A stretch of 64,000 nt of DNA from CAZGMJ01 sp964526785. Lineage in GTDB: Bacteria; Planctomycetota; Phycisphaerae; Sedimentisphaerales; Anaerobacaceae. This document shows, piece by piece, positions 1 to 8,634 of the stretch. A program made the position numbers and the translations under genes. The stretch spans positions 62,001 through 126,000 of the forward strand of contig CAZGMJ010000006.1 of assembly GCA_964526785.1 (NCBI GenBank). Reading direction: 5' to 3'. The notes below the pieces were generated by a model that was not told the origin of the DNA, made no database searches, and saw only the letters and a program-made list of their open reading frames with translations. Within the stretch, counting starts at the first letter, position 1. The number at the start of each line of letters is the position of its first letter.

Positions 1-534
1 TCCGCACAGGCCGAGGAAAATACAATAGACGAACGTCTCGTGAACGCCTGTGGTCGAGGCGATCGTTCTGCTGAAGAGGAGAATCTTTAACTCCTTGTTG
101 AAAACGGCAGCGAAGATCGCGAAAACAAACCCAAGAGCGCACATCGTCACGACACTTGCGGGGCGGACAAACAACAGACTGCCCCAGAGCAGGCCGAGGA
201 CTTCTGTGCGACTGTCTCGCATGAGGCCGATGCCGAGGAAAGTGATTCCCAGCATGAGGTTGAACAAGATGGCCAATGCGACGTTGGGGTTCAGACGCGA
301 GCGAGTGGGGCGAATTGCCGCGAGACTCATCGAGCAGAGCGTCGCGAATATGGCCGGGCCCCAGAGACGATTGACGCCGAGCAGAATGGAGTACACAGTG
401 CCGGCCATCGCAGAGTGCGAAATGCATACGCCAATGAAAGGCATTCGCATGCCGACGATATACACGCCCAGAAGACCGGTGCTCGCGCCGGCTACGATGC
501 CTGCCAACATGACCAGATAGAAGAAGGAATTCAT
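1..534 (-). CDS. ABC-3 family metal transporter permease, 3' end cut by window
   Basis: Membrane subunit of a zinc/manganese-type ABC importer (ZnuB/MntB family). Reading the minus strand from the ATG at 534 gives MNSFFYLVMLAGIVAGAS, then GVYIVGMRMPFIGVCISHSA, a stretch typical of ABC-3 permeases, followed by several hydrophobic segments. The frame is open to base 1, so about 178 residues are visible and the C-terminus lies outside. The start ATG overlaps the TAA of the upstream ATPase gene by one base (TAATG), indicating translational coupling. The neighbouring ATPase and binding protein complete the transporter. The exact metal cannot be read from the permease; zinc or manganese is family inference. 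Confidence 0.88.
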   Translation of the reverse strand, partial: MNSFFYLVMLAGIVAGASTGLLGVYIVGMRMPFIGVCISHSAMAGTVYSILLGVNRLWGPAIFATLCSMSLAAIRPTRSRLNPNVALAILFNLMLGITFLGIGLMRDSRTEVLGLLWGSLLFVRPASVVTMCALGFVFAIFAAVFNKELKILLFSRTIASTTGVHETFVYCIFLGLCG

Positions 535-1343
535 TACAAATCACCTGAATTATGCGGTCGACCGACCGCGTAGAGCCGATTGCCGACGGCCTGTATGCCT
601 ATGGTGGAACGGTAGACTTCGCTTAAGCGGTCGGAGGTGAGAACATCCTGCGGGGCGCCGTCTGCACGAATACGGCCTTCGTGCAACAGCACGACCCGCG
701 TACAGTTGGTGGGCAGGACGCTGGTTTCATGCGAGACCATCAAGATGGTAATCTTCATCTCCGCATACAAGCGCTGTATGATGTCTGTGATCCGGTGTTT
801 CCATTTGAAGTCGAGGTTGGCACAAGGTTCGTCCAGCAACAGTAGCTGTGGTTGCTGGGCCATAGCTCGAGCGATGAGCGTCTTCTGTTGTTCGCCGCCG
901 GAGAGGCTGCCGAATATCTGGTTGCTGCGGGCGGTCAATCCGAGACGCTCAATCCATTGATCGACGATTTCATAATCCTGTTTCTGTAATCGGCGGAGCA
1001 GGCCTCTGGCACTGGCTCGACCCATGGTAACAATTTCGCGGAGCGTGTATGGTATCTCTTGGTTGTACTGGGCGGATTGCGGTATGTAACCGATATGTCT
1101 GCGGAGGTTCGCCTTGCGCCAACTGTTAATCCGCGTCAGTTCATGCGCGCCAAGCAAGACCGATCCCCGGTTTGGGCGAATCAGGCCGGTGCATACATTC
1201 AACAGCGTGGTCTTGCCGGCACCGTTAGTACCAATGATTCCGACCATTTCGCCGGCACGGATCTGCATGGCGGGCACATCCAGAATGTTCCTTTTTCCTC
1301 TGCGGACACTAACGCCTGATAGTGTGAGGCTCGCGGCCTGCAT
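534..1343 (-). CDS. Metal ABC transporter ATP-binding protein (ZnuC-like)
   Basis: Cytoplasmic ATPase, 269 residues, normal for the family. It has the Walker A motif GTNGAGKTT near residue 38, an ABC signature LSGGEQQKTLIARAM, and Walker B LLLLDEPCANLD followed by the switch histidine in MVSHE. It energises import of a transition metal with the permease and lipoprotein encoded beside it. The start ATG overlaps the stop of the binding-protein gene (TGATG), and the stop overlaps the permease start, so the three genes form one tight operon. No sign of decay. The substrate (zinc versus manganese) is inferred from the ABC-3 permease partner. Confidence 0.93.
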   Translation of the reverse strand: MQAASLTLSGVSVRRGKRNILDVPAMQIRAGEMVGIIGTNGAGKTTLLNVCTGLIRPNRGSVLLGAHELTRINSWRKANLRRHIGYIPQSAQYNQEIPYTLREIVTMGRASARGLLRRLQKQDYEIVDQWIERLGLTARSNQIFGSLSGGEQQKTLIARAMAQQPQLLLLDEPCANLDFKWKHRITDIIQRLYAEMKITILMVSHETSVLPTNCTRVVLLHEGRIRADGAPQDVLTSDRLSEVYRSTIGIQAVGNRLYAVGRPHNSGDL

Positions 1344-2173
1344 CAGTTCGATGCCTCGATCAATGCGGCTACGTTTGAGCGGACCAGGTTCCGGAAGCCC
1401 CCGGATGGCTCTGTGAAGGCGGGGAAATTGCTGAAAACGACATCATGGGCGTCTAATCGAGCGGCCAGCGATTGTGCCAGGGCGGTTCCTTCCTGCTTGT
1501 TGGCGATAACGAAGCGGATGTCGTGTCCTTCGGCCTTCTTCAGACATTCATCTATGTTGGATACCGTTTCGGTGTCACTTCCGACAAATTGTGCCACGAC
1601 TTCAAGCCCGAGCCATTCGGCAAATGAGGCCTGGTGATACGAGGTCAGCACACTGGTTCCGACGAGTTTCGCTTCTTGCGCTGTTTTGCGTATCTCCTGT
1701 CCGAGCCCATCGAGTTCTTTCTCTATACGATTGAGCTGTGCCTCGAATTCGTGTGCACGGTTCGGATATTCTGCTACAAGTATGCCGCACACCTGCCTGC
1801 AAATGAAGAGATATGTATCGGGCAGGCAGAGCCCTCCGGGACTTTCCACCATCGCCGTTTTGACGCCGTGATCTCTGACTCGCGCCAGCGATCTTTCAAC
1901 CTGCTGTTGGAAGTCAAAGAGCAGCAACAATCTGCTGTTGCAGATGCGTTCCATTTGGCCCGGAGAAATATCGAAATGTCCCGGGCACATACCGGGTGGC
2001 GCCAGAGAGAATACTCCTATTGTGTTGTCTGACACATCTGCAACTGCGGCCGCCAGATATGAATTCGTCACAACGATGTCTGTTTGGGTATTCGCGTTCG
2101 GCCGGTTGTTACAGCCCGCCAGCACGAGGACAAACGCCATGATTGAATGTGTTGTAAAACTTCTCAAAGTCAT
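1343..2173 (-). CDS. Metal ABC transporter substrate-binding lipoprotein (ZnuA-like)
   Basis: Predicted lipoprotein, 276 residues, that captures a divalent metal outside the inner membrane and delivers it to the permease. The N-terminus has a short charged start, a hydrophobic core and a lipobox (LVLAGC, Cys at residue 21). The metal-binding histidines usual for the family appear in the segments CPGHFDISPG and TSYHQASFAEWLGLE; the latter matches the conserved His-containing helix of ZnuA proteins. It lacks the His-rich loop of many zinc-binding versions. The start lies only 9 bases after the stop of the pseudopilin gene, so the two are probably on one transcript. Confidence 0.86.
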   Translation of the reverse strand: MTLRSFTTHSIMAFVLVLAGCNNRPNANTQTDIVVTNSYLAAAVADVSDNTIGVFSLAPPGMCPGHFDISPGQMERICNSRLLLLFDFQQQVERSLARVRDHGVKTAMVESPGGLCLPDTYLFICRQVCGILVAEYPNRAHEFEAQLNRIEKELDGLGQEIRKTAQEAKLVGTSVLTSYHQASFAEWLGLEVVAQFVGSDTETVSNIDECLKKAEGHDIRFVIANKQEGTALAQSLAARLDAHDVVFSNFPAFTEPSGGFRNLVRSNVAALIEASN

Positions 2174-2182
2174 ATCACCAGA

Positions 2183-2836
2183 TTATCGTTCAAAAGACCC
2201 GATTTGCGTGCCGCTGCTGAGCCTCATTCTGACGATTACGCCGCTTCCTGCCTGCGAATCATACCAGGTGCGCCGGGGAACGGGATAGTTCTGCTCGCGC
2301 ATCCGGTCGATGTCGAAGTTGGGACCCTGACTATACAGGACCCAGCTTACCGGTGATTCTTCGGGGCTGTTATAGGTTTGGCCTTCGTCCTTTTCATCGA
2401 CGCCGAATCCGTTCGGGATCCACAGGCCGGCGCCGCCCTCGACGACATAAGTCCTGTTGTAGACGAGGGTGCCGACGGAGCGGTACTTGTACGTGTAGCC
2501 GGGATTGAATCTGTCTTCGATGCCCGCGGCCATGAAGCTATCCTCGGAAGGTTCCGGCAGGTATTTGCTCTCGACGAGTTCGAGAGGTAGTTGATAGAAG
2601 TGCCCGCCCAGCATGCAATCCACACGTGTCGGTGGATACCGCTCATTGTTGTCGAAGGAATATCCCTCCAGGGCCAGGGCGATCTGGCGCAGTTCTGCAT
2701 TGACGGTGAGAACTTTGGCCTGCATTCGTGCCCGTCCCATAATGGGCAGGATTATTGCCATGAGAAGGGCGATAATGGCCACCACCACGAGCAACTCAAT
2801 CAGAGTGAATCCGTTATTCTCTTGAGGAGCATTCAT
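2183..2836 (-). CDS. Type II secretion-style pseudopilin with prepilin cleavage motif
   Basis: 217-residue protein with a classic class III signal: short N-terminus, then G/FTLIELLVVVAIIALLMA, cleaved after Gly and N-methylated by a prepilin peptidase in known relatives. The remaining soluble part contains YPPT, a GG-containing segment and several aromatic residues, typical of the large pseudopilin families of planctomycetes. It is encoded between an exported dockerin-like protein and a metal ABC transporter, 9 bases ahead of the binding-protein gene. No secretion ATPase or secretin is adjacent. The role may be assembly of a pseudopilus or display of its C-terminal domain at the membrane; neither can be decided here. 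Confidence 0.85.
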   Translation of the reverse strand: MNAPQENNGFTLIELLVVVAIIALLMAIILPIMGRARMQAKVLTVNAELRQIALALEGYSFDNNERYPPTRVDCMLGGHFYQLPLELVESKYLPEPSEDSFMAAGIEDRFNPGYTYKYRSVGTLVYNRTYVVEGGAGLWIPNGFGVDEKDEGQTYNSPEESPVSWVLYSQGPNFDIDRMREQNYPVPRRTWYDSQAGSGVIVRMRLSSGTQIGSFER

Positions 2837-2892
2837 AGGAATCAGTCCGTAGTCCGTTCAGCCGGATGCGGGCGATCAGTTAAGCGGCGTTT

Positions 2893-3864
2893 TCACTGCA
2901 GCCAGTTTTCGGCAAGTCGAGCCAGGTCAAGGAAGTTCACGCGGCCGTCCAAATCCATATCGCCTGGAAGATCCGCTCGTCTGTGCTCGCGGCTTGCGAG
3001 AACCGTACCATTGCCGTCGTAGTCCAACACTCGAATCAGATAACCGCCTTTAAGGTTCTTGCTTTCCTGATCCAGAATGCCAATCACGTCGAATGGCTCG
3101 GTCAGGTTGTTCGACCCGGCGTAAATGCCTGTGCCGCGACCCAACTCGAGGGGAAACGTCCGCTGACCATCCGTGATTGTCAGTTCACCGCCCGGTGCCC
3201 AATTGGGATCGTCGGCGAACCAAACGTTTTCAATCTTCACGAGCCTGCTCTGGTAGTATTCGCATCCGCTCAAACGGTCCGGATCGAAGATGAACTCGTC
3301 ATCAATGTCCTTGAGCTGACTCAAAGATACGGTTTCAGGCCTGGGCACGCCCGCCCCGCGTTCGAGCACTTCGATCTGCACATCGTGGTCGGGATTATTG
3401 TTATGCTGTTCGTTGATGTTCATCTTACCGTTGTAGGAGAGGAAGTAGCCGGTTACCCGGATACGATCGCCTACGCCAAAGGGCTGCGCGTGGAGTTTCT
3501 TCAGTTCCGCGATCCATTCGGCATTCGAGTAGCCCCCATCGGGTGCGACCCATGGAAGGTTGTTATAGAGCTGTCCGACCCAAATAGCGGTTCCCGCATG
3601 ATCCGAGTCTTCACCCTGGAACCATAACTGCCACTGTCCGCTGATATTGAACATCTCACCTACACTGTCGTCTGCGGCCGGGTCCAGATAATCGCCCCCT
3701 TTGTTCAAGACAACGCCCTCCAGGGTTACCTTCTCATCGCTTGTATAGATCTGTTCGCCGCTTGCGTTTACCGCCTGAAACTCACTGTGCGTTATGGCTT
3801 CGCCTCTGGCAAAAACGGCGGAAAAGCTGGCCAAAACGATCGTTATCAACATTGTACCTTTCAT
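2893..3864 (-). CDS. Exported protein with C-terminal dockerin-like segment
   Basis: About 323 residues. The best start is the ATG at 3864 (MKGTMLITIVLASF...), which has GGGAG 7 bases upstream; an in-frame ATG at 3870 sits too close to that site. A signal peptide ends near a VFARGEA cleavage region. The body has repeated beta-type segments such as GVGDRIRVTGYF and FDVIGIL, suggesting OB-fold-like domains, but I do not recognise a named family. The C-terminus GDMDLDGRVNFLDL resembles the calcium-binding half of type I dockerins, common in Phycisphaerae exported proteins. It is the first gene of a minus-strand series leading to the pseudopilin and the metal transporter. Confidence 0.75.
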   Translation of the reverse strand: MKGTMLITIVLASFSAVFARGEAITHSEFQAVNASGEQIYTSDEKVTLEGVVLNKGGDYLDPAADDSVGEMFNISGQWQLWFQGEDSDHAGTAIWVGQLYNNLPWVAPDGGYSNAEWIAELKKLHAQPFGVGDRIRVTGYFLSYNGKMNINEQHNNNPDHDVQIEVLERGAGVPRPETVSLSQLKDIDDEFIFDPDRLSGCEYYQSRLVKIENVWFADDPNWAPGGELTITDGQRTFPLELGRGTGIYAGSNNLTEPFDVIGILDQESKNLKGGYLIRVLDYDGNGTVLASREHRRADLPGDMDLDGRVNFLDLARLAENWLQ

Positions 3865-3920
3865 CGCCATACTCCCAAGAAAACCGAATCTTATTTGCCA
3901 CCCTTGCGCATACGCAACAG

Positions 3921-3971
3921 GGATTCGTGCTACTACCACATAAAAGTACAGGATTCGTGCTACGGAGTCAA
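3921..3971 (-). promoter_or_regulatory. Possible promoter with two direct-repeat operator-like copies
   Basis: On the minus strand TTGACT (3966-3971) is followed 17 bases later by TACTTT (3943-3948), a weak sigma70-like pair upstream of the dockerin-like gene. The 13-base sequence GTAGCACGAATCC occurs twice, at 3951-3963 (within the spacer) and 3921-3933 (just downstream), exactly 30 bases apart, about three helical turns. That placement is what tandem operator sites look like. The repeat is seen directly; the promoter and operator roles are inference. Confidence 0.4.
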
Positions 3972-4279
3972 AGAAAAAGCAAAAAAAGAGGTCTGCCTGG
4001 CCATTGCAGGGGGCTTTCGTGCCGAGATATCGAGTGTCTGGAGCAAGTGCCGGGAGGCATTGGCCAGATAGGCAAAGCGAAGGGTGAGGCTCTTGATGCC
4101 GGGATGATTAGGATTGGTTTGAGAACTCATTGCGGCTGCAAAGCTCATGGAGCCGCGGTTTGGCCGAAAGAGTTTCTATACGTGTTTTCTGCATGCATTC
4201 GGGTTGTTTTCCCTTCAGTCTCGGTGCACGGACTTGTCGATCGATTCACTTCGAAAGTAGCTTTGAGACCAGTTATTGA
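3972..4279. other. Gap without a recognised gene
   Basis: About 300 bases between the dockerin-like gene and the small membrane-protein gene. Open frames here overlap each other, lack a ribosome-binding site and resemble nothing known. I see an A-rich patch near 3970-3990 on the plus strand and no convincing terminator hairpin. Confidence 0.5.
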
Positions 4280-4570
4280 CTATTCCGTCTGCGGCCGGAT
4301 TTCGTCGATTGCGGCCTGGAGTTTACGGGACTTCCGGTCCAGGTCGTCGATCTGCCGAGCTTGCTCCGAGGCAAAGTATGCTGTGAAGGCGACACAGAAC
4401 GCGATTGACAAAGCGGCTGCTTCCCTGCCGCTGAGCGGGCGGTCTATCGCCACCCAGACGAATGCTATCACCAGGACCGCCAAGGCCGCCAGCGGGATGC
4501 AGGGGTCCAGTTTCAAGAGCAGGCTGTGTCCGAAAATTCGTCGAGTTCTCTCGGCCTGAATGTCCGACAT
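4280..4570 (-). CDS. Small membrane protein with C-terminal helix, unknown function
   Basis: 96 residues. A strong GGAGG site lies 7 bases before the ATG, which supports a real gene. Two hydrophobic segments (IPLAALAVLVIAFVWVAI and AAALSIAFCVAFTAYFA, roughly residues 25-42 and 51-67) predict a hairpin in the inner membrane, followed by a charged helix DDLDRKSRKLQAAIDEI with heptad character. It follows the large PAS/coiled-coil gene in the same direction with a gap of about 125 bases, so the two may be co-transcribed and the helix could contact that coiled coil. I do not recognise the family. Confidence 0.65.
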   Translation of the reverse strand: MSDIQAERTRRIFGHSLLLKLDPCIPLAALAVLVIAFVWVAIDRPLSGREAAALSIAFCVAFTAYFASEQARQIDDLDRKSRKLQAAIDEIRPQTE

Positions 4571-4695
4571 CTTGTTTCCTCCGACTTGTAAATGTGTACT
4601 GTGTCACACGATCAACGAACCGATATGAACACCCGCTGTCGATGGGGCTGATCCTGCTCCGCATTGTACGTAAAGGTACGCTGTTCTCCCTTGAA

Positions 4696-7600
4696 CTACA
4701 GCCTCTTCATTAGATGCAGGAGCAATCGACGGATGCCGATCATTCTCTTGGACAAGGCCTTGTGTTTGCCGTCGTGCAGGGTGGCCAAGTCTGTCATATC
4801 TTCCTCGCTGAGTCCGACTTGTTTGAGCAGGTCTCCACCCAATGCAGCGTCCACCTCCTCATCGGAAAGATCCCCATCCGAGGGCAGTTGTTCGAGTTCT
4901 TTGGCGAGTTCGGCCAATGTCTGCAACTCTTCATCACTGAAAGGCCCGCCAATGCCGTCGACCTGTTCCGAATCGGCAGCCGTCTCCCAGGCAGGTTCCT
5001 CCTGAGCATCTGAAGGCGTCTGTTTCTGTTGTTCGCTCGCAGAATCGGATTGCCGCGGCTTTATCAACTGTTGGTAACGGCCATGATAGTCCTGGAATTC
5101 GCCCTGCATCTTCTGAAATGCGGCAAGGTCCTTTTCGAGTTGTTTGTTCACCGTGGCCAAATCCGCAATCTGCTGTTCCAGTTCGTTCTCGGCGGCGGTG
5201 CGACGGGAGGCTTCTTCTTCGAGTTGTTCGTTAGCGGCCTTCACATCGGCCAGTTGTTTCTCAAGTTCGGTCCTGGACTTTGCAAGCGACTGCTCCATCT
5301 TCCGGCAGGATTTGCGGGCGTCTTCAAGCTCCTGCTTCGTTCTTTTGAGTTCTTCTTCTTGCTGTTTAACCTGTTTCTCGACGGCAATCCGCTGGATCTT
5401 CTCCTGTTCGCCTTTCTTGCCGATAGTTTTCAGTTCCACGCCTCGGCGTTCGGATTGATTGCGATAACCCTGTAATTCACTCTCCAACCGGCCCCGCTCG
5501 GTGGTGATTACGTCCATCTCTTTGCGCATCTTGCGGAGATCCGCCCGCAATTCCTCCGATTGCCTGCGATATTGTTCTATTTCGTTGTCGAATTTGCATG
5601 TCTTCTGCTTATTCTCCTCAAGTTGCCGCCGGGCGGTCTTGAGTTCTTGCTGGAGTTGTTCAATCTGTCCGGCCGCCTGGGCATTTTCCGAGTCGTTGTG
5701 CTTACATTTCTCGCCAAGCGAGTCAATTTCGGCGTCTTTTTGTTCTATTTGTGAGCGGTATTGCTGAAGTTGCTCTTGTGCCTTGCGTTTTTCCCTCTGA
5801 GCCGCCTCGGATTGCTCGATAGCGTTTTTCAACTCGATCTCCTTTTGCTCGAGTTTCTCTTCGAACTGTGTTCTATTGGCGGCTTCGCGTTCGAGACGGT
5901 CGAGCGTACTCTCCAGTTGGTTATTGTTCTCCTTGAGTTCGGAGCGGAGCGCCTCGATCTGATTGTTCCGCTCGGCCGACTGTCTGCTCACCCGTTCCAG
6001 TTCGTCTCTGGCCGCCTCAAGTTCCTGAGTCCGTTGCTCCAATTCCTCCGCTATTTCGGATACTTCATCACCCCCATCATCGATCTGCTCATGGGCGCTG
6101 CGAAGATCGGCCGCTTGTTGATCGAATCGTGTCTGCAAATCGTTCAACTCGGCGGCCAGTTGATCCCGCTGCTGCGTGACGCGATCGAAGCGTTCGGCGA
6201 CTGCCTTCGATTTCGCTGCCTCGCTTTCGGCATGTGACTTATACCGCCTGTTTTCGATGCCCTGGCGTTCTGTTTCCTTACGGATCGTGTCGAGTTCGGC
6301 AGTCATTTGGCTGACCTTGCTCTTATACCGGTGCAATTCTTCTTCGATTTGCTGTCTATTGTGTCTTTCACGTTCGAGTTCGTCGGCCGCATGCTTCAGT
6401 TTGTCGGCATGCTGTTCAGCTCGTCGAACGGGGCTGACATCAGTTGCATATACGATGAATCCCGCCGGTTTATCCTCGCGATCTGATATTTGGACGGCTT
6501 TGATTCGCGAGGCGAAGGGAGGCATACCACGACGTAGATTCTCGGCCGACCGCTCTGATGCGCCCAGTTCTTCTGCCTGCCTGAGACAGTCAGCCACGAT
6601 CGACTGCATCTGCTCGGAACTGAAGAACATGTCGATTCGGGCGTTCGCCAGTTCACTTACGTCCGTGTAGCCGTGCATATTGGCCCACGCGGTATTTACG
6701 AATTCGAGCTTGCCTTCGGCATTGATTACGGCGATCCCTTCTGTCGCCTGCTCGATCATCGCCTGCATTTGTCGGAGTGTCTGACTTGCTCCTACCGAGT
6801 TTTGCAGTTGAGCCTGCTTTTTCTGCAATTGGTCCTGTGACTCGGCCAGTTGCTGCTTCAGGTCGTCAGCCTCAGCGCGGTTTCTCTCAAACTGCTGCTC
6901 GGCGGCGTGCACTTGCTCGCTGAGATGCCGCACTCGCTTCTCCAGCCCGTCTCGTTCGAGCCGGATGTCCTCCAGTTGTCCGGCCTCGCGCCGCCTTTGT
7001 TCCAACTGGTCCTGTGCTTCCTGGAGGCTCTTTTGAAGCCGCTGAACCTGTTCAACGAGTTTCTCTCGCCCGAGTGACTCTTTTTGAAGGCGCGTTATTG
7101 CCTCCTGTTTCTCAGTGAGTCTCGACCGGGCGGTCTTCAGATCGCTCTCGAGATGGCCGACCTTCTGCTCCAACCGCTCTCTGGCGGGCGCCTCATTTCT
7201 TTGGCGCAGGTTGAGTTCGGCTATTTCGTTATTCTTCTTCCTTATCTCATCGCGGTATTCCTCAACCTCCTGGCGAAGAGCGGAACGTCCCTCTTCGATT
7301 TGGACCAGTTCCTGTCGAAGCGACTTAATCTCTTCGTCCTTTCGTTTGACCTGACTCTCAATGTCCGATCTGTCCGTCTGTTCCACGGCAAAAAGCGTAT
7401 AGCCCACTACGCGCTTCTGCTTGTCTCTCAGTGCACTGATGCGCATTTCCGAACGCAAAGGGCGTCCGTTTTGATGGAGGTGCTCGGCCGGTCCGGTACA
7501 ATCGCGACTTGAGGCACGCTCGATCCAGGGGCCGATCAAGCGGTGCATCTGCTCTTCAGGATAGAACATCGTCACCTTTTGGCCCAACAACTCCTCGGTA

Positions 7601-8634
7601 CTGGCATATCCGTGCATCTCGGCCCACGCGCGATTGACAAACTTGACTGTTCCCTTGATGTCAATGACGATGATACCTTCGACTGCGCGATCGGCTACGG
7701 CTCGCATCTGGAGCAGTTCCTGTCCGAGAGGTAGGCTCGCCGAGGCATTCCGGCGCAACTTTTCAATCTGTTTGCGGGCTTCTTCGAGCTCTTCGCTCAG
7801 TCTTGCCCGTTCGACATCGGCGTCATGGTATTTCTCGCCGGTCAACCGCAATTGCGATATCTCGGTCTGCATGCGGTTGGTGACCGCCTGGAGTCGTGCT
7901 TTTTGCTCGCTGAGTTCCTTTTCGAGTCGGGTACAGCGGTCGGATTCACTTTGAAGTAACTCCGCAGTCCGTTTGACATCTGCATCTCGCTGTGCGATCT
8001 GCTTGCGGTACGATCGCATTTCCTGTTCTAAACGCTGCTGCTCGCTTTTATGCTGTTGCAAATCGCGATTCAACGAATCGAACTCAATCGTCTTATCCTG
8101 AAGCCTGGACTCAAGCTGGGCGCACTGTTTGACTTGTTGCTGGAGTCTGTTCTCGACATCCGCCAATTGTCCGCATTGTTTCTCAATACGATTGCGGTAT
8201 TCGTCAAGCTCCTTGCTTATCTGCTTGCTGTCCTGGCTTGCTCGCTGCAGGTCTTCATTTGCGAGTTCCAGATCACCGCTTAGGCGGCGTGCCTGCTCTT
8301 CCAGTTGAATCCGCCGATTCGTTTCGCGCTGAAGCTGATTTCGATAGCCCTGCAATTCGTTTCGCGTGCGTTTGAGCACATCTTCCGTGTTCTTGATGCG
8401 ATCAACGGCGCGGCGGAACTCCGAAGTGCGTTGGCGGAGTTGCTCCTCGACTTGTACTCTCCTGCCAATTTCCTGCTGCAACTGTTCGTTTGCCGCCGCC
8501 AGTTCCGCATTTCGTTGCTCGAGCCGCTTTTCGGCCCACTGGCAGTCAGAAAGACTCTTTTCAAGTTGATGGTTATCATTGGAGCGGGAGGCCGTGGGGG
8601 CCTTTGCACCGCGTGTCGTGCTAGTTCTTTCCAT
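4696..8634 (-). CDS. Giant coiled-coil protein with two PAS domains
   Basis: 1312 residues, almost entirely heptad-rich coiled coil (Glu, Gln, Arg, Leu) interrupted by two PAS-type sensor domains at about residues 312-425 and 625-745. The PAS domains are internal copies: both contain FVN.AW..MHGY and a later MF...EQM segment. There is no histidine kinase, GGDEF, EAL or methyl-accepting signalling domain, and no signal peptide or membrane segment. The tail (about 1190-1312) is acidic and then basic, ending LLLHLMKRL. PAS domains usually bind small ligands or partners; here they may control a cytoplasmic scaffold or filament. The start ATG has AGAGG upstream. No neighbour explains its role. Confidence 0.85.
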   Translation of the reverse strand: MERTSTTRGAKAPTASRSNDNHQLEKSLSDCQWAEKRLEQRNAELAAANEQLQQEIGRRVQVEEQLRQRTSEFRRAVDRIKNTEDVLKRTRNELQGYRNQLQRETNRRIQLEEQARRLSGDLELANEDLQRASQDSKQISKELDEYRNRIEKQCGQLADVENRLQQQVKQCAQLESRLQDKTIEFDSLNRDLQQHKSEQQRLEQEMRSYRKQIAQRDADVKRTAELLQSESDRCTRLEKELSEQKARLQAVTNRMQTEISQLRLTGEKYHDADVERARLSEELEEARKQIEKLRRNASASLPLGQELLQMRAVADRAVEGIIVIDIKGTVKFVNRAWAEMHGYASTEELLGQKVTMFYPEEQMHRLIGPWIERASSRDCTGPAEHLHQNGRPLRSEMRISALRDKQKRVVGYTLFAVEQTDRSDIESQVKRKDEEIKSLRQELVQIEEGRSALRQEVEEYRDEIRKKNNEIAELNLRQRNEAPARERLEQKVGHLESDLKTARSRLTEKQEAITRLQKESLGREKLVEQVQRLQKSLQEAQDQLEQRRREAGQLEDIRLERDGLEKRVRHLSEQVHAAEQQFERNRAEADDLKQQLAESQDQLQKKQAQLQNSVGASQTLRQMQAMIEQATEGIAVINAEGKLEFVNTAWANMHGYTDVSELANARIDMFFSSEQMQSIVADCLRQAEELGASERSAENLRRGMPPFASRIKAVQISDREDKPAGFIVYATDVSPVRRAEQHADKLKHAADELERERHNRQQIEEELHRYKSKVSQMTAELDTIRKETERQGIENRRYKSHAESEAAKSKAVAERFDRVTQQRDQLAAELNDLQTRFDQQAADLRSAHEQIDDGGDEVSEIAEELEQRTQELEAARDELERVSRQSAERNNQIEALRSELKENNNQLESTLDRLEREAANRTQFEEKLEQKEIELKNAIEQSEAAQREKRKAQEQLQQYRSQIEQKDAEIDSLGEKCKHNDSENAQAAGQIEQLQQELKTARRQLEENKQKTCKFDNEIEQYRRQSEELRADLRKMRKEMDVITTERGRLESELQGYRNQSERRGVELKTIGKKGEQEKIQRIAVEKQVKQQEEELKRTKQELEDARKSCRKMEQSLAKSRTELEKQLADVKAANEQLEEEASRRTAAENELEQQIADLATVNKQLEKDLAAFQKMQGEFQDYHGRYQQLIKPRQSDSASEQQKQTPSDAQEEPAWETAADSEQVDGIGGPFSDEELQTLAELAKELEQLPSDGDLSDEEVDAALGGDLLKQVGLSEEDMTDLATLHDGKHKALSKRMIGIRRLLLHLMKRL

